This document shows positions 54,780-63,175 of a stretch of DNA of 64,000 nt, piece after piece. Numbering within the stretch: the first letter of the stretch is position 1; each line of letters starts with the position of its first letter. Origin of the DNA: Nitrosospira lacus. GTDB lineage: Bacteria; Pseudomonadota; Gammaproteobacteria; Burkholderiales; Nitrosomonadaceae. The notes beneath the pieces were generated by a model that worked only from the letters and a program-made list of their open reading frames with translations, was not told where the DNA came from and searched no databases. The position numbers were made by a program, and so were the translations under genes. The stretch is taken from the NCBI RefSeq assembly GCF_000355765.4, contig NZ_CP021106.3, forward strand, positions 2,327,137 to 2,391,136, given 5' to 3'.

Positions 54780-54960
54780 CAGGTATTAATTGTTTGTACC
54801 GCTCACCGTCAAAATTTCTTTTCTGGCCAACTGAGGGTGAGCGGTTACAGTCCCGCATGGCTGATGGGCTTTCTCGGCGGACTGCCAAGAAAATTGATAG
54901 ACCTGTGGCGTGGCGCCGCAATGTCCTAATGGCGGTCTACGATACGCGGCAATAGCAAGA

Positions 54961-55032
54961 TCAGGTTACCAAAGCTCCCGAACCAGCCAGAAGAATCAGA
55001 ATAAAGACGCCCCAATAAATCATGTTGTCCAT
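54961..55032 (-). CDS. Tiny single-span membrane protein, 23 aa
   Basis: ATG 55032 follows GGAAGGTG at ideal spacing and encodes MDNMIYWGVFILILLAGSGA plus LVT, i.e. a lone membrane helix. The good ribosome site and the complete hydrophobic span make translation plausible, but no homologue is known to me. The rest of 54780-55143 holds nothing else I can support. Confidence 0.45.
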   Translation of the reverse strand: MDNMIYWGVFILILLAGSGALVT

Positions 55033-55143
55033 GGCATCACCTTCCTGTTCAGTTAGATAATCTTCGCTCATGATCCTCGCAAATTGTTACACCAGTTCGT
55101 TAGGGTGCCAGTGCGAGCTCGAATGGATTCCGATTGCTAAAGA

Positions 55144-55510
55144 GTGTACGTCAACATGAATCTGGAAAACTTTGGCCTGTCCCCCGCAATATTCAAATCA
55201 GAAAACCTGTACCCAAAACATGGATATAGACTTTTCTCATTGATATTCATCTATATGCGAGACCAGGACGGCCATGTCGAGCGTGTGGATTACGCTTTCG
55301 CAAACTATCCAGACGGGCCGGTACAATTTTTACGTGTATGAGGAACAGCTATCCGGTTTTCCTGAATCCAAAGTTTACTGGGCATCCTGTACAGGACCGT
55401 GTCTCGGAATAGCTCTTCGTTCCCCTTGTGCCGATTCAACTTTGGACGATACAAACCAATGTCAACTCGATGGGCTAGAAACAAAAAACCCGCCAAATAG
55501 CGGGTTCTGA
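55144..55510 (+). pseudogene. Frameshifted relative of the 27.6 kb small protein
   Basis: One frame (55144-55341) reads LFSLIFIYMRDQDGHVERVD then YAFANYPDGPVQF and stops; a second frame from about 55330 continues NFYVYEEQLSGFPESKVYWA and SCTGPCLGIAL. The 27587-27934 protein has YVLYIRSKTGAIERK and GWPESKVFWAREIGPSVGIAP in a single frame in the same order. The simplest reading is one ancestral gene broken here by a one-base shift near 55330. Confidence 0.5.
55483..55506 (-). terminator. Minus-strand intrinsic terminator-like hairpin
   Basis: AACCCGC (55487-55493) pairs with GCGGGTT (55500-55506) around CAAATA; the minus-strand product runs into six T. It lies some 450 bases beyond the TIGR04073-type gene and overlaps the end of the broken plus-strand frame. 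Confidence 0.6.
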
Positions 55511-55959
55511 AATAAGCATTCGGAAAGCGATGTAAAAGCCATGTTTGTGGCCCATGGCGGATAATCCGCCAAATGAAGATTTCGTAGCGCCCCCAAGGGG
55601 ATTCGTTCAAATCCCCGCCATTTCCAAGTGTGTAAATTTCCAGATTACACACATTGCGGAACGTGCTAACGTAGCGTAAATGCTCATATTTCTGACTTGA
55701 CGTACTCGGCATCCTCAGGCCTGATTGCCATGCCGTTGCACGAAACGATGCAAGCTTCAGTGTGCCAGATGCGGAATGCTGGCCTGCAGCGGATAAAACA
55801 GGCAGCCATCAAGCGGCACCAAGTATAAAACGCCGAAACACCACAATATGCTGCTTGTGTTCGGTCCCGTGCGGACAACCGTCACATGCGTCTATTTGCG
55901 CTATTTCACTTTCTCCAACGCTGGCAATATTCATACCAGCGCCCAGCGGGACTAAATAG
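55511..55959. other. Intergenic stretch without a supported gene
   Basis: A 64-codon minus-strand frame (55684-55878) and another at 55305-55712 have no start signals. I see no RNA gene or repeat. Confidence 0.45.
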
Positions 55960-56310
55960 TTAGATATTGAAGGTGGTTTGCTTATTAAAATCCTCCCAAA
56001 TGACTTCAGGGCTGACTAGTTTCTTGGTGGGAATTATAAATGTTGCCGCATCAAAAATGCCGAGTCCTGTACGAAAAACTGCATTCCAGAGCCCCTTGGT
56101 AAGCCCGAATGTCATACCGTAAACGGGACCCTTACTTTGACTGTCTACCATTATGGTCTTGGGGATTTCCAGAAAACCAGTAGTTGCGTTAGCGACGCCA
56201 TTTGTCAGTTTCTGGCCTGCTTTCTCCGTATAGTCTTCAGCCATGGCTGCCTGCGGTGATAAAAAAAATAGCGCGAATAGTACCAGCAGGGATTTGAACG
56301 TTGTTTTCAT
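55960..56310 (-). CDS. Exosortase-system-associated protein, TIGR04073 type, 116 aa
   Basis: ATG 56310 follows a GGAG site and opens a signal peptide (MKTTFKSLLVLFALFFLSPQ then AAMAEDY). The mature part fits the TIGR04073 pattern: YTEKAGQKLTNGVANATTGFLEIPKTIM, then YGMTFGLTKGLWNAVFRTGLGIFDAATFIIP. Members occur in genomes with PEP-CTERM/exosortase systems; their biochemical role is unknown. The protein is periplasmic, or membrane-associated through the central Gly-rich helix. Confidence 0.82.
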   Translation of the reverse strand: MKTTFKSLLVLFALFFLSPQAAMAEDYTEKAGQKLTNGVANATTGFLEIPKTIMVDSQSKGPVYGMTFGLTKGLWNAVFRTGLGIFDAATFIIPTKKLVSPEVIWEDFNKQTTFNI

Positions 56311-56611
56311 TAGTAGCTCCATAAAAGGAATTAAATAAAAATTTGCACGCGTTTTCACATTATTATTGGAGATGCTGGCTACCGCAAACTTAATAATATC
56401 CTGTTTTATTTGACGGTAGAAAAGTATCTTAGCTCAATATGATCAGGATCGTCAGCGTTCTGTGGGAAAGTTGAGTCTAATATCGCTCTCACGAAGCGGC
56501 AAATGCTATCTGGGCCCGATTGTTTGAACAACGACCTGAGTATTTTAGTGGAATCTCTGCTGATTTTCACGCGGCCAATTCAACCGTCGGCAGCATCACG
56601 GCATAAGTTAA
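56311..56611. other. Intergenic stretch, no gene seen
   Basis: AT-rich sequence leading into the decayed mobile elements; it may include IS flank, but no inverted repeat is visible. Confidence 0.4.
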
Positions 56612-56900
56612 TCAAGTGTTTTCCTGGCAAAGCTCGAATATGGCCTGGACCGGTTGTACCAGTTCCTGTATTGCATGACTGACTTTCAGGCTTCGGTGAC
56701 AAAAATCATAGATTGCAAATATACCTGCTTGTTTTTTCACCGATTTCCACAGACAATCGATGAACACGCTGTATTTCCAGGCTCCGCGCCCATCCATGCT
56801 GAGGCTGCGGCCGCCCGACTCTTGACGGCTTGTACGAACTCATGCGCAGGGAACTGACTGCCTTGGTCAGCATTTACAATCTCGGGACCATCAAAAGGTA
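56612..56900 (-). pseudogene. Fragment of an IS3-family transposase (orfB, integrase core)
   Basis: On the minus strand PEIVNADQGSQFPAHEF matches the conserved NTDQGSQF region of IS3-type transposases. In another frame MDGRGAWKYSVFIDCLWKSV corresponds to the following MDGRGRxxDNVFIERLWRSLK block. The two pieces are joined by a frameshift near 56790, key acidic residues are partly lost, and no terminal inverted repeats are visible. It is an old, dead copy. Confidence 0.7.
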
Positions 56901-57010
56901 GCAGATTTTCACTTCTAGGTTTATTCAAATTCCTTGGGGCCGCTTCTCTCAGGTACTTGCGCACGTCGCCAGAGATCTCCAATCGCCGATATTCATCAAA
57001 TCATGACTGA

Positions 57011-57418
57011 AAGTACGAGAAATCGGGAGAATTAACAGATAACGATGTCGAAGGACAGGAAATCCCAAGCGAAATAAAAGAACTTGATATGAAGATAAGC
57101 AAATTATCCGATCAGCTTTCCGAAACAACGGCAACCGAGTCGCTTATTAAAAAATAGAAGAATTTGCAGATCGCCGGGATTCGCTGAATGATCAGCTATG
57201 GACGCTTGAAGGAGTGCGGCGGCAATCAAAGGCAATGCAGGAAATAAAGGAATGAACGCAAAGGCAATGCTGTCAGCAATGGTCAATAATTTACCGAACC
57301 TTGACCACAATGATGCACTCAAAGACCTGATGCGCGGTCTTGTTGAACGTATTACGCTCAATCATCCTGATCTAGCTTATTGTATTCATTACAAAATCAA
57401 GCTACGAACAGGTGATTT
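57011..57418 (+). pseudogene. C-terminal remnant of a large serine recombinase
   Basis: Three frame pieces in order: EKSGELTDNDVEGQEIPSEI and a coiled coil ending ATESLIKK; then, one base shifted, IEEFADRRDSLNDQLWTLEG; then MLSAMVNNLPNLDHNDALKD with LMRGLVERITLNHPDLAYCIHYKI. The coiled coil plus the LVERI...IHYKI end is typical of serine site-specific recombinases. The catalytic N-terminal domain is gone. The remnant stops at the 3' end of tRNA-Glu (57421), pointing to an old integrated element. Confidence 0.65.
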
Positions 57419-57420
57419 GG

Positions 57421-57496
57421 TGGCGTCCCCAGGGGGATTCGAACCCCCGTACTCACCGTGAAAGGGTGATGTCCTAGGCCTCTAGACGATGGGGAC
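57421..57496 (-). tRNA. tRNA-Glu (anticodon UUC)
   Basis: The acceptor stem GTCCCC/GGGGAC, the T loop GGTTCGAATCC and the anticodon loop CTTTCAC with TTC are all readable, with encoded CCA at 57423-57421. It lies downstream of gltX on the same strand. Confidence 0.95.
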
Positions 57497-57544
57497 TAAA
57501 GGACTTTTTGAATCGATTGCGACAACTGCATCATTGCCGGAATC

Positions 57545-57620
<76 letters not shown>

Positions 57621-57724
57621 AATACCTGCCAATACCCGACAAAACGAAGGCGAATTATACTGAGCCACCCTGCCCCAGTCAATGTAAAGCGGGTGCAGGA
57701 AAAACGGGTCGACAATGAATTGCC

Positions 57725-59116
57725 TCAGGCAGGGAAGCAGCCGAGCCGCTCGTGCATGCGCTTAAGGGTTTCTTCCCTGCCGAGCAATTCCAGCACTGCG
57801 TTTATGGAGGGTGTCTGCGCTTCTCCCGTCACCATCACCCGCAGCGGCATGGCCACTTTGGGCATCTTCATGCCATGCGCCGTGGCGGCAGCCTTGATTG
57901 TATCCTGGATGGCATGGCTATCCCATTCGATAATGGCAAGCCGCTCCATCAGATCAACCAGCGCCGGTTTTGCCTCAACGGTGAAATGCTGCGTTTTGAG
58001 TTCCTCGGCAGGCTCCAGAAAACGGTAAAAATATACGGCTGCATCAGCCAGCTCCGCCACGGTGCTGACACGTTCCTTGAGAAGGTTCGTCACCTTCGGC
58101 AGGTCGGGACCCACGTCAACATTGCAGCCATCCGTTTCAAGAAAGGGCATGACGAGTTTCGCCAGGCGCGCATCATCGGCGGTTTTGAGATACTGCTGGT
58201 TGAGCCATTGCAGCTTCTCCGGGTTAAACTTCGCCGGCGAGCAATTGATCGACGCCAGATCAAACCATTCGACCAGCTGCTCGCGGCTGAATATTTCCTC
58301 GTCGCCATGCGACCAGCCGAGACGCGCGAGATAATTCACCAGTGCTTCAGGCAAATAGCCATCGTCCCGGTACTGCACCACCGACACCGCGCCGTGTCGC
58401 TTGGAAAGCCGCTCGCCGTCCGATCCCAGTATCATCGGCACATGCGCGTATTGCGGCAGCGGTGCCCCCAATGCCTTAAGAATGTTGATCTGGCGCGGCG
58501 TGTTATTGACGTGATCATCGCCGCGAATCACATGGGTGATGTTCATATCCAGATCATCGATCATCACGCCAAAGTTATAAGTCGGCACCCCGTCAGCGCG
58601 CAGCAGCACCAGATCGTCCAGCTCGCTGTTGGCGACAGTAATTTCCCCCTTGACCAGATCACGGAATGTAACCGCGCCATCCAGCGGATTTTTCAAGCGC
58701 ACCACTGGCTTCACCCCGTCGGGCGGCGCTTGCTTCGAATCGCGCCAGCGCCCATCGTACCGGGGCTTCAGTCCCGCCGCGCGCTGCTGCTCGCGCATTG
58801 CATCCAACTCTTCCTTGCTGGCGTAGCAATGATACGCGTTCCCCGACCGTAGCAACTGTTCCGCCACCTCTTGGTAGCGCGACAGCCGCTGCATCTGATA
58901 AAACGGCCCCTCATCGTAATCCAGCCCCAGCCAGGCCATCCCGTCGAGTATCGCCTGCGTGGATTGCGCCGTGGAGCGCTCAAGATCGGTATCCTCGATC
59001 CGCAAAATAAATTTGCCGCCATGTCGGCGGGCATAAGCCCAGGAAAACAGCGCAGTACGCGCGCCGCCGATATGAAGATAGCCGGTGGGGCTGGGGGCGA
59101 AACGGGTGCGGATCAT
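57725..59116 (-). CDS. gltX: Glutamate--tRNA ligase, 463 aa
   Basis: Charges tRNA-Glu with glutamate. Class I signature motifs: [20 protein letters not shown] (HIGH-type) and [10 protein letters not shown] (KMSKS-type), with [11 protein letters not shown] and YDGRWRD between them, and a C-terminal anticodon-binding domain. The length is normal. The gene is followed 105 bases later by tRNA-Ala and then tRNA-Glu, its own substrate, which would be transcribed in the same direction. Confidence 0.97.
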   Translation of the reverse strand: MIRTRFAPSPTGYLHIGGARTALFSWAYARRHGGKFILRIEDTDLERSTAQSTQAILDGMAWLGLDYDEGPFYQMQRLSRYQEVAEQLLRSGNAYHCYASKEELDAMREQQRAAGLKPRYDGRWRDSKQAPPDGVKPVVRLKNPLDGAVTFRDLVKGEITVANSELDDLVLLRADGVPTYNFGVMIDDLDMNITHVIRGDDHVNNTPRQINILKALGAPLPQYAHVPMILGSDGERLSKRHGAVSVVQYRDDGYLPEALVNYLARLGWSHGDEEIFSREQLVEWFDLASINCSPAKFNPEKLQWLNQQYLKTADDARLAKLVMPFLETDGCNVDVGPDLPKVTNLLKERVSTVAELADAAVYFYRFLEPAEELKTQHFTVEAKPALVDLMERLAIIEWDSHAIQDTIKAAATAHGMKMPKVAMPLRVMVTGEAQTPSINAVLELLGREETLKRMHERLGCFPA

Positions 59117-59224
59117 GGGATGCCGATTCCTGGCGATTGAAAAAGAGCGCTATTTTACGCGAAATACCGAGGCAATCGTGACTTACCTGGGATATCACCG
59201 GGCCGGCTCCTGGCAGGAGCATTG

Positions 59225-59250
59225 TCTTTCCCGCGAAAGCGGAATCCATG
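59225..59250. repeat. Solo dispersed palindromic repeat
   Basis: TTTCCCGCGAAAGCGGAATCC is an imperfect palindrome of the widespread TTCCCGC-GAAAGCGGGAA type; it lies between gltX and tRNA-Val. Only one copy is seen here. Confidence 0.4.
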
Positions 59251-59376
59251 TTTTATCCAAACCATGGCCTGACCCGCTCGATCGCACGCTTCCGCGCGTT
59301 GACCAGAAGCGAGGATTCATGCTCTAATTGCGCCTCCCCGAGCGGTTATCCATGAATTAATAGGATCAAACTCAGC

Positions 59377-59451
59377 GGGCGGTTAACTCAGCGGTAGAGT
59401 GCCACCTTCACACGGTGGAAGCCACTGGTTCGATCCCAGTACCGCCCACCA
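59377..59451 (+). tRNA. tRNA-Val (anticodon CAC)
   Basis: Acceptor stem GGGCGGT/ACCGCCC, anticodon stem CCACC/GGTGG with loop TTCACAC, T loop GGTTCGATCC and encoded CCA. It marks the border to the accessory block on its 3' side. Confidence 0.95.
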
Positions 59452-59729
59452 AAATATAATCCAGAAAAATCCGAACAAAAGCATAGAAACTACAGTCTTT
59501 CTGGATCTTTCCTGCACACCAGTTGCATGCTCCAGGACTGACCTTGCGGGAAGCATAAAACATAAGAGGCTGCGAGATGACCGCTACGTCCACAGTCGGA
59601 TCACCAGAAGCAATTGACTGTTCACACCAAATTGCTTACACCCTCAGTCTTAAAAACATACGCCCTAGGTGTTCCCACTTGAGCATAGCCTGAATTCTTT
59701 GAAGAACTGCGTTGGAATTTAAAACAATG
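59452..59729. other. Gene-free stretch between tRNA-Val and the peptide cluster
   Basis: No reliable frame is present; both strands hold only short open runs. An integrase would be expected here if the block on the right entered at the tRNA, but none is visible. Confidence 0.45.
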
Positions 59730-61394
59730 CTAGAACTGAGGCACTCGCCTGACGATCCCCATTTTCATCAACCACAGAATGTGCCTGTTGGCTTGATCTT
59801 GAGAAACGTGGAATTTCGCACTTAAGCTGGCAGCCATCATGCCTAGCGAACTGGATGTGCGACTGAGTTGCATCAAGGCTGCGTGCAGTAATGGTATTAA
59901 CAGTACCCCGAGTGCGCTGTGGTATGCAGGCAGTTGCGCTTCGCCATGGCAAACCTGGACGCCTAATTCACTCAGCGCAATCTTGGTATGCTGATCCAGA
60001 TTTTCTGTTGGGTAGTGAGAAAATACCTGGGAAATCAACATCAGGTTGTAGTCTTTCTTTGGTTTGGCTTGCCAGGCCGTGTTGTTGGCGATGTCCGCAA
60101 GCTCGTCCCATAAGGCTTCATGTTGTCTGACCACGACTTGCCAGTCGTAATTGGCGACTGCCTGCGCCCGCGAAGCTGCGCCCAGGCATCGGCGTAAATC
60201 GGTAGAATCAATCAGTGACTGCAGACGAAATTGCAGCGCGTCCGGGTCGACCACCACGCGTTGCCCGCTCAAGAGATGATCATACATATCGTAAGCATCG
60301 TAGATGCCAGCGGAGCGGCTGATATCCTCGTCGCAGGAGGCACTCCAGGTTGGCACGCGAAAACCCGTGACGTCATGCACCACCGTATCGCGATAGCCGT
60401 TCCAGTCGGAGACCACTTGCGGCACACCACAGGACATGGCTTCTATTGGCGTAATCCCAAAGGTCTCCTGGATGCTATCTATCGGCGAAACAAAAATATC
60501 GGCAGCAGCGTGATACAACTGGCGTGTATGCGCAGGAATGGGGCACAGCAAGACCCGCTCCGCCACCCCCAGTTCTGTCGCATACGCCTTCAGCGTCTGG
60601 CTGACAAATTTGTGGCCTGAGCCACCAATGACAAGGTAGAGCGGCTGCCTGTCAATACCACGCTGCAAACGGGAAAACACTTGTACCAAGGGCAGCAGAT
60701 CGGCTTTATCCAGCGGCGACAAGCGTCCAACCCACAGAATAATCACGGCATCCACTGGTAAATTGAGTTGTTCGCGCAAGGCCGTTTTTGGTCTGGGTTT
60801 AAATATCTTGCTATCCACCCCCAAGGGAATAGTTGCCAGGCGCGGCACGAATCTCAGCTTGAGTCCATGCGAACGCGACAAGTCTTCAGCAACACTGGTA
60901 ATCAGATTGGAAAAAACCTGCTTTGCGGACGCGGTCGGGCAGATCATCGCATCGCAAGTTTCGCCACCCTGCAATAGCATCCTGAGTATCCAATTGTGAT
61001 TCAGACCGGCATAACTAAATACATGTGGTGTCGCGGTAATCGGGTATAGGCGCGTGGAATAACGCTGGCGCAGATCATTGGCACTTTGCAGATTTCCATC
61101 CAGATCATGCCAGACAGAAAATGGGTGCGCAGCAAAATGATCGCGCAGTGCACGCATTTCACTCAAAATCGGATGCACATCCGGCGCGGCCAGCTGTTCA
61201 AAGCGCCGCAGGCTACCGGTGCGTCTTTGCAAGACCGGGCTGTTTTGAAAAAAGTGTAAATCTCCGGGTCTGGAATACCGCAATAGCGCATCACAAAAAC
61301 CTTCGACTGCTATATCGCGTCCAAACACACCATCGGCATCTGGTTCCGGATCGCTGATATCCAAGTATAAACCTACCCGCGCCATGCCATTCAT
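59730..61394 (-). CDS. GT4-family glycosyltransferase with C-terminal winged-helix (RRE-like) tail, 554 aa
   Basis: The first 440 residues are a GT-B glycosyltransferase of family 4: an N-terminal domain with HDLDGNLQSANDLR, then IPLGVDSKIFKP, ILWVGRLSPLDKADLLPLV, LYLVIGGSGHKF and the ExxxxxxxE donor site in ETFGITPIEAMSCGVPQVVSDWNG. The last 60 residues differ from ordinary GT4 proteins: LLIPLLHAALMQLSRTSSSL then GMMAASLSAKFHVSQDQANR and HILWLMKMGIVRR, read as a small winged helix of the type found in PqqD/RiPP-recognition domains. Its ATG overlaps the stop of the asparagine-synthetase-like gene (ATGA). It may glycosylate the repeat peptide; the donor sugar is unknown. Confidence 0.82.
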   Translation of the reverse strand: MNGMARVGLYLDISDPEPDADGVFGRDIAVEGFCDALLRYSRPGDLHFFQNSPVLQRRTGSLRRFEQLAAPDVHPILSEMRALRDHFAAHPFSVWHDLDGNLQSANDLRQRYSTRLYPITATPHVFSYAGLNHNWILRMLLQGGETCDAMICPTASAKQVFSNLITSVAEDLSRSHGLKLRFVPRLATIPLGVDSKIFKPRPKTALREQLNLPVDAVIILWVGRLSPLDKADLLPLVQVFSRLQRGIDRQPLYLVIGGSGHKFVSQTLKAYATELGVAERVLLCPIPAHTRQLYHAAADIFVSPIDSIQETFGITPIEAMSCGVPQVVSDWNGYRDTVVHDVTGFRVPTWSASCDEDISRSAGIYDAYDMYDHLLSGQRVVVDPDALQFRLQSLIDSTDLRRCLGAASRAQAVANYDWQVVVRQHEALWDELADIANNTAWQAKPKKDYNLMLISQVFSHYPTENLDQHTKIALSELGVQVCHGEAQLPAYHSALGVLLIPLLHAALMQLSRTSSSLGMMAASLSAKFHVSQDQANRHILWLMKMGIVRRVPQF

Positions 61395-62959
61395 GCTCGT
61401 GCCCCGATGCTGCGCAAGCTCATTTCCAGGCTGGCGGCGCTGTAAAACGGCAGTGCCTCGTCGTCCGTGCCATTCTCACACCAGTCAAGGAAGCGATTTC
61501 TAAGCTGGCGCGGATCGACCAGATCCAGTTCCGCCAATAGCGGTTGATCAAACAGTTCGCACAATTGCTGCCCCGCGCTGTGCCGCAAGCCGGATGACAA
61601 GGAACTCTGAAAGCTATCGACGGTGCGACTTTCCACCACTTCCGACGGGCAATCAAGTTGGCGCAACATGGCTCTTTCTATCGTGCGACCCACCCGCCAT
61701 GACCATGGCAGCGCGCCACAAAAGCGATTCAGTTCAGGCGTGCACAAGGGATGGATGGGCCAGATGCCGTGGCGCAGATAAATCGCCGAGCCAAAAGCGG
61801 CTGACTCCAGCGAAGATGCGTCGATCATGGCCCGTGGTGCAGCATCGGACAGCGTCGATCGCATAGCCCGCATGGCGCGTCGCGTCAGAAAATCCGGCGC
61901 GCTAGGCGTGGCAGAGGCAGGTTCCAGCACCGCCAATTCGGGCGGTGCCGGGTCTTCAAAGGCATAAAGCGGGCATAGCTCATCACCACCAAACCCGGTA
62001 AACATGGCTTGCACACCTTGCCTGGCGGCCGTGGCCAGCATTGCGTTGACGCCTTCATCATAGATTTCCCCCCAGGGAACCATCGTCGCTGCATGCCAAC
62101 GCGGAGAATCTGCGGCCAATGGCAGATGCGCGTTCAGGTCAACGCTGGCGTCATGAAAGCCGAAGCGCTCGATCAGTGACTGGCGGCGCTGCTGCTGCCC
62201 TGGTGCGTCCAGATGAATGCCAAAGGTCGATAAACCTGGCTGGTACTGGCGGCAAAGAATGGACACCAGGCTTGAATCCAGCCCACCGCTAAGTTCCGAC
62301 CCATATTGTATATCGGCATGTATCCAGCGTTTCACCGCCCCCTCCAATATCTTGAGCGCCGCCTCGGCAGGTCTGGCATCTGCACACAAGGTTCTCACAC
62401 CGGCCACGGATGCTGGATTGGGGTAGCTGATTCTGAGCCCGGTGTTGCCATTCCACAGCGCACAACTGAGCGCAGTGAGCATCTGCAATTCAAAAAATAA
62501 GGTACGGCGCGAATAAGGCATATCGAAGGAATGCAAGAAACGCGATGCTCGCCCCAGATCAAGGCAGTCTAGATAGGGATAAAATTCCAGCGGATCCCAG
62601 TGTCCACGCAGGGTATGCGCTGACTCCATCAGATAGATCGGTGCGGTGCCCCATGCACCTTGTCGTAACGACATCGCGCCTGCCTGATGATCGATGACCA
62701 GAATGGTGGTTTGTAAAGGCCATGCACGCGCGGCAAGCACCGCCCTGTAAAAATTCGCAGCATCAAGGACTTGGTTGGCCGGTGCTTCTGCACCGCGCTC
62801 ACGAACGATCATTGCACTAGCCTGGGGACAGCGCAAAGTGTAAGACTCCAGCATGGGATGTTGCAGAGAACGGATCCAGCTTTGCCCGCAACGCATTTCA
62901 GTTGCAGACATGCGCCATGGTCGTTTCAGGGAAGACGCCTTGATTTCCAAACTCAGCAT
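61391..62959 (-). CDS. Asparagine-synthetase-like ATP-dependent enzyme, 522 aa
   Basis: The C-terminal half is an asparagine-synthetase-type ATP pyrophosphatase domain: the PP-loop SGGLDSS at 224-230, then FGIHLDAPGQQQ, and GFGGDELCPLY. The N-terminal half resembles the amidotransferase-like domain of such proteins (ILVIDHQAGAMSLRQGAWGTAPIY) but lacks a starting catalytic cysteine, as in lasso-peptide cyclases and other enzymes that adenylate a carboxylate and join it to an amine. The start at 62959 has a GAGGT site; the frame is open to 63088 with no ribosome site. It is translationally coupled to the glycosyltransferase and downstream of the repeat protein, so a side-chain amide or macrolactam on that peptide is the favoured inference. 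Confidence 0.8.
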   Translation of the reverse strand: MLSLEIKASSLKRPWRMSATEMRCGQSWIRSLQHPMLESYTLRCPQASAMIVRERGAEAPANQVLDAANFYRAVLAARAWPLQTTILVIDHQAGAMSLRQGAWGTAPIYLMESAHTLRGHWDPLEFYPYLDCLDLGRASRFLHSFDMPYSRRTLFFELQMLTALSCALWNGNTGLRISYPNPASVAGVRTLCADARPAEAALKILEGAVKRWIHADIQYGSELSGGLDSSLVSILCRQYQPGLSTFGIHLDAPGQQQRRQSLIERFGFHDASVDLNAHLPLAADSPRWHAATMVPWGEIYDEGVNAMLATAARQGVQAMFTGFGGDELCPLYAFEDPAPPELAVLEPASATPSAPDFLTRRAMRAMRSTLSDAAPRAMIDASSLESAAFGSAIYLRHGIWPIHPLCTPELNRFCGALPWSWRVGRTIERAMLRQLDCPSEVVESRTVDSFQSSLSSGLRHSAGQQLCELFDQPLLAELDLVDPRQLRNRFLDWCENGTDDEALPFYSAASLEMSLRSIGARA

Positions 62960-63108
62960 ACCGACCTCATGAAGGATTTTTTTCTGGCGAGCTTCAATCG
63001 CCGCCAGATGAAAATTTGAGCGTGCTGGTGGAATGATGCGGGCCAAGTGCATTGCCATTTGCATTTGTATTCTTGCCTGCCGCAGCATCCACGGCTAAAA
63101 CCATCGTG

Positions 63109-63139
63109 CCCGCCTGGGAGCAGTCTGTCACCAGGCGGG
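63109..63139 (-). promoter_or_regulatory. Hairpin between repeat protein and asparagine-synthetase-like gene
   Basis: CCCGCCTGG (63109-63117) and CCAGGCGGG (63131-63139) form a perfect 9-bp stem with a 13-base loop. No T run follows on the minus strand, so it is better read as an attenuator or RNA-processing/stability element than as a full terminator. Confidence 0.6.
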
Positions 63140-63175
63140 TCTAAACGATATGACTACACTACAAGTACAGGGCAC

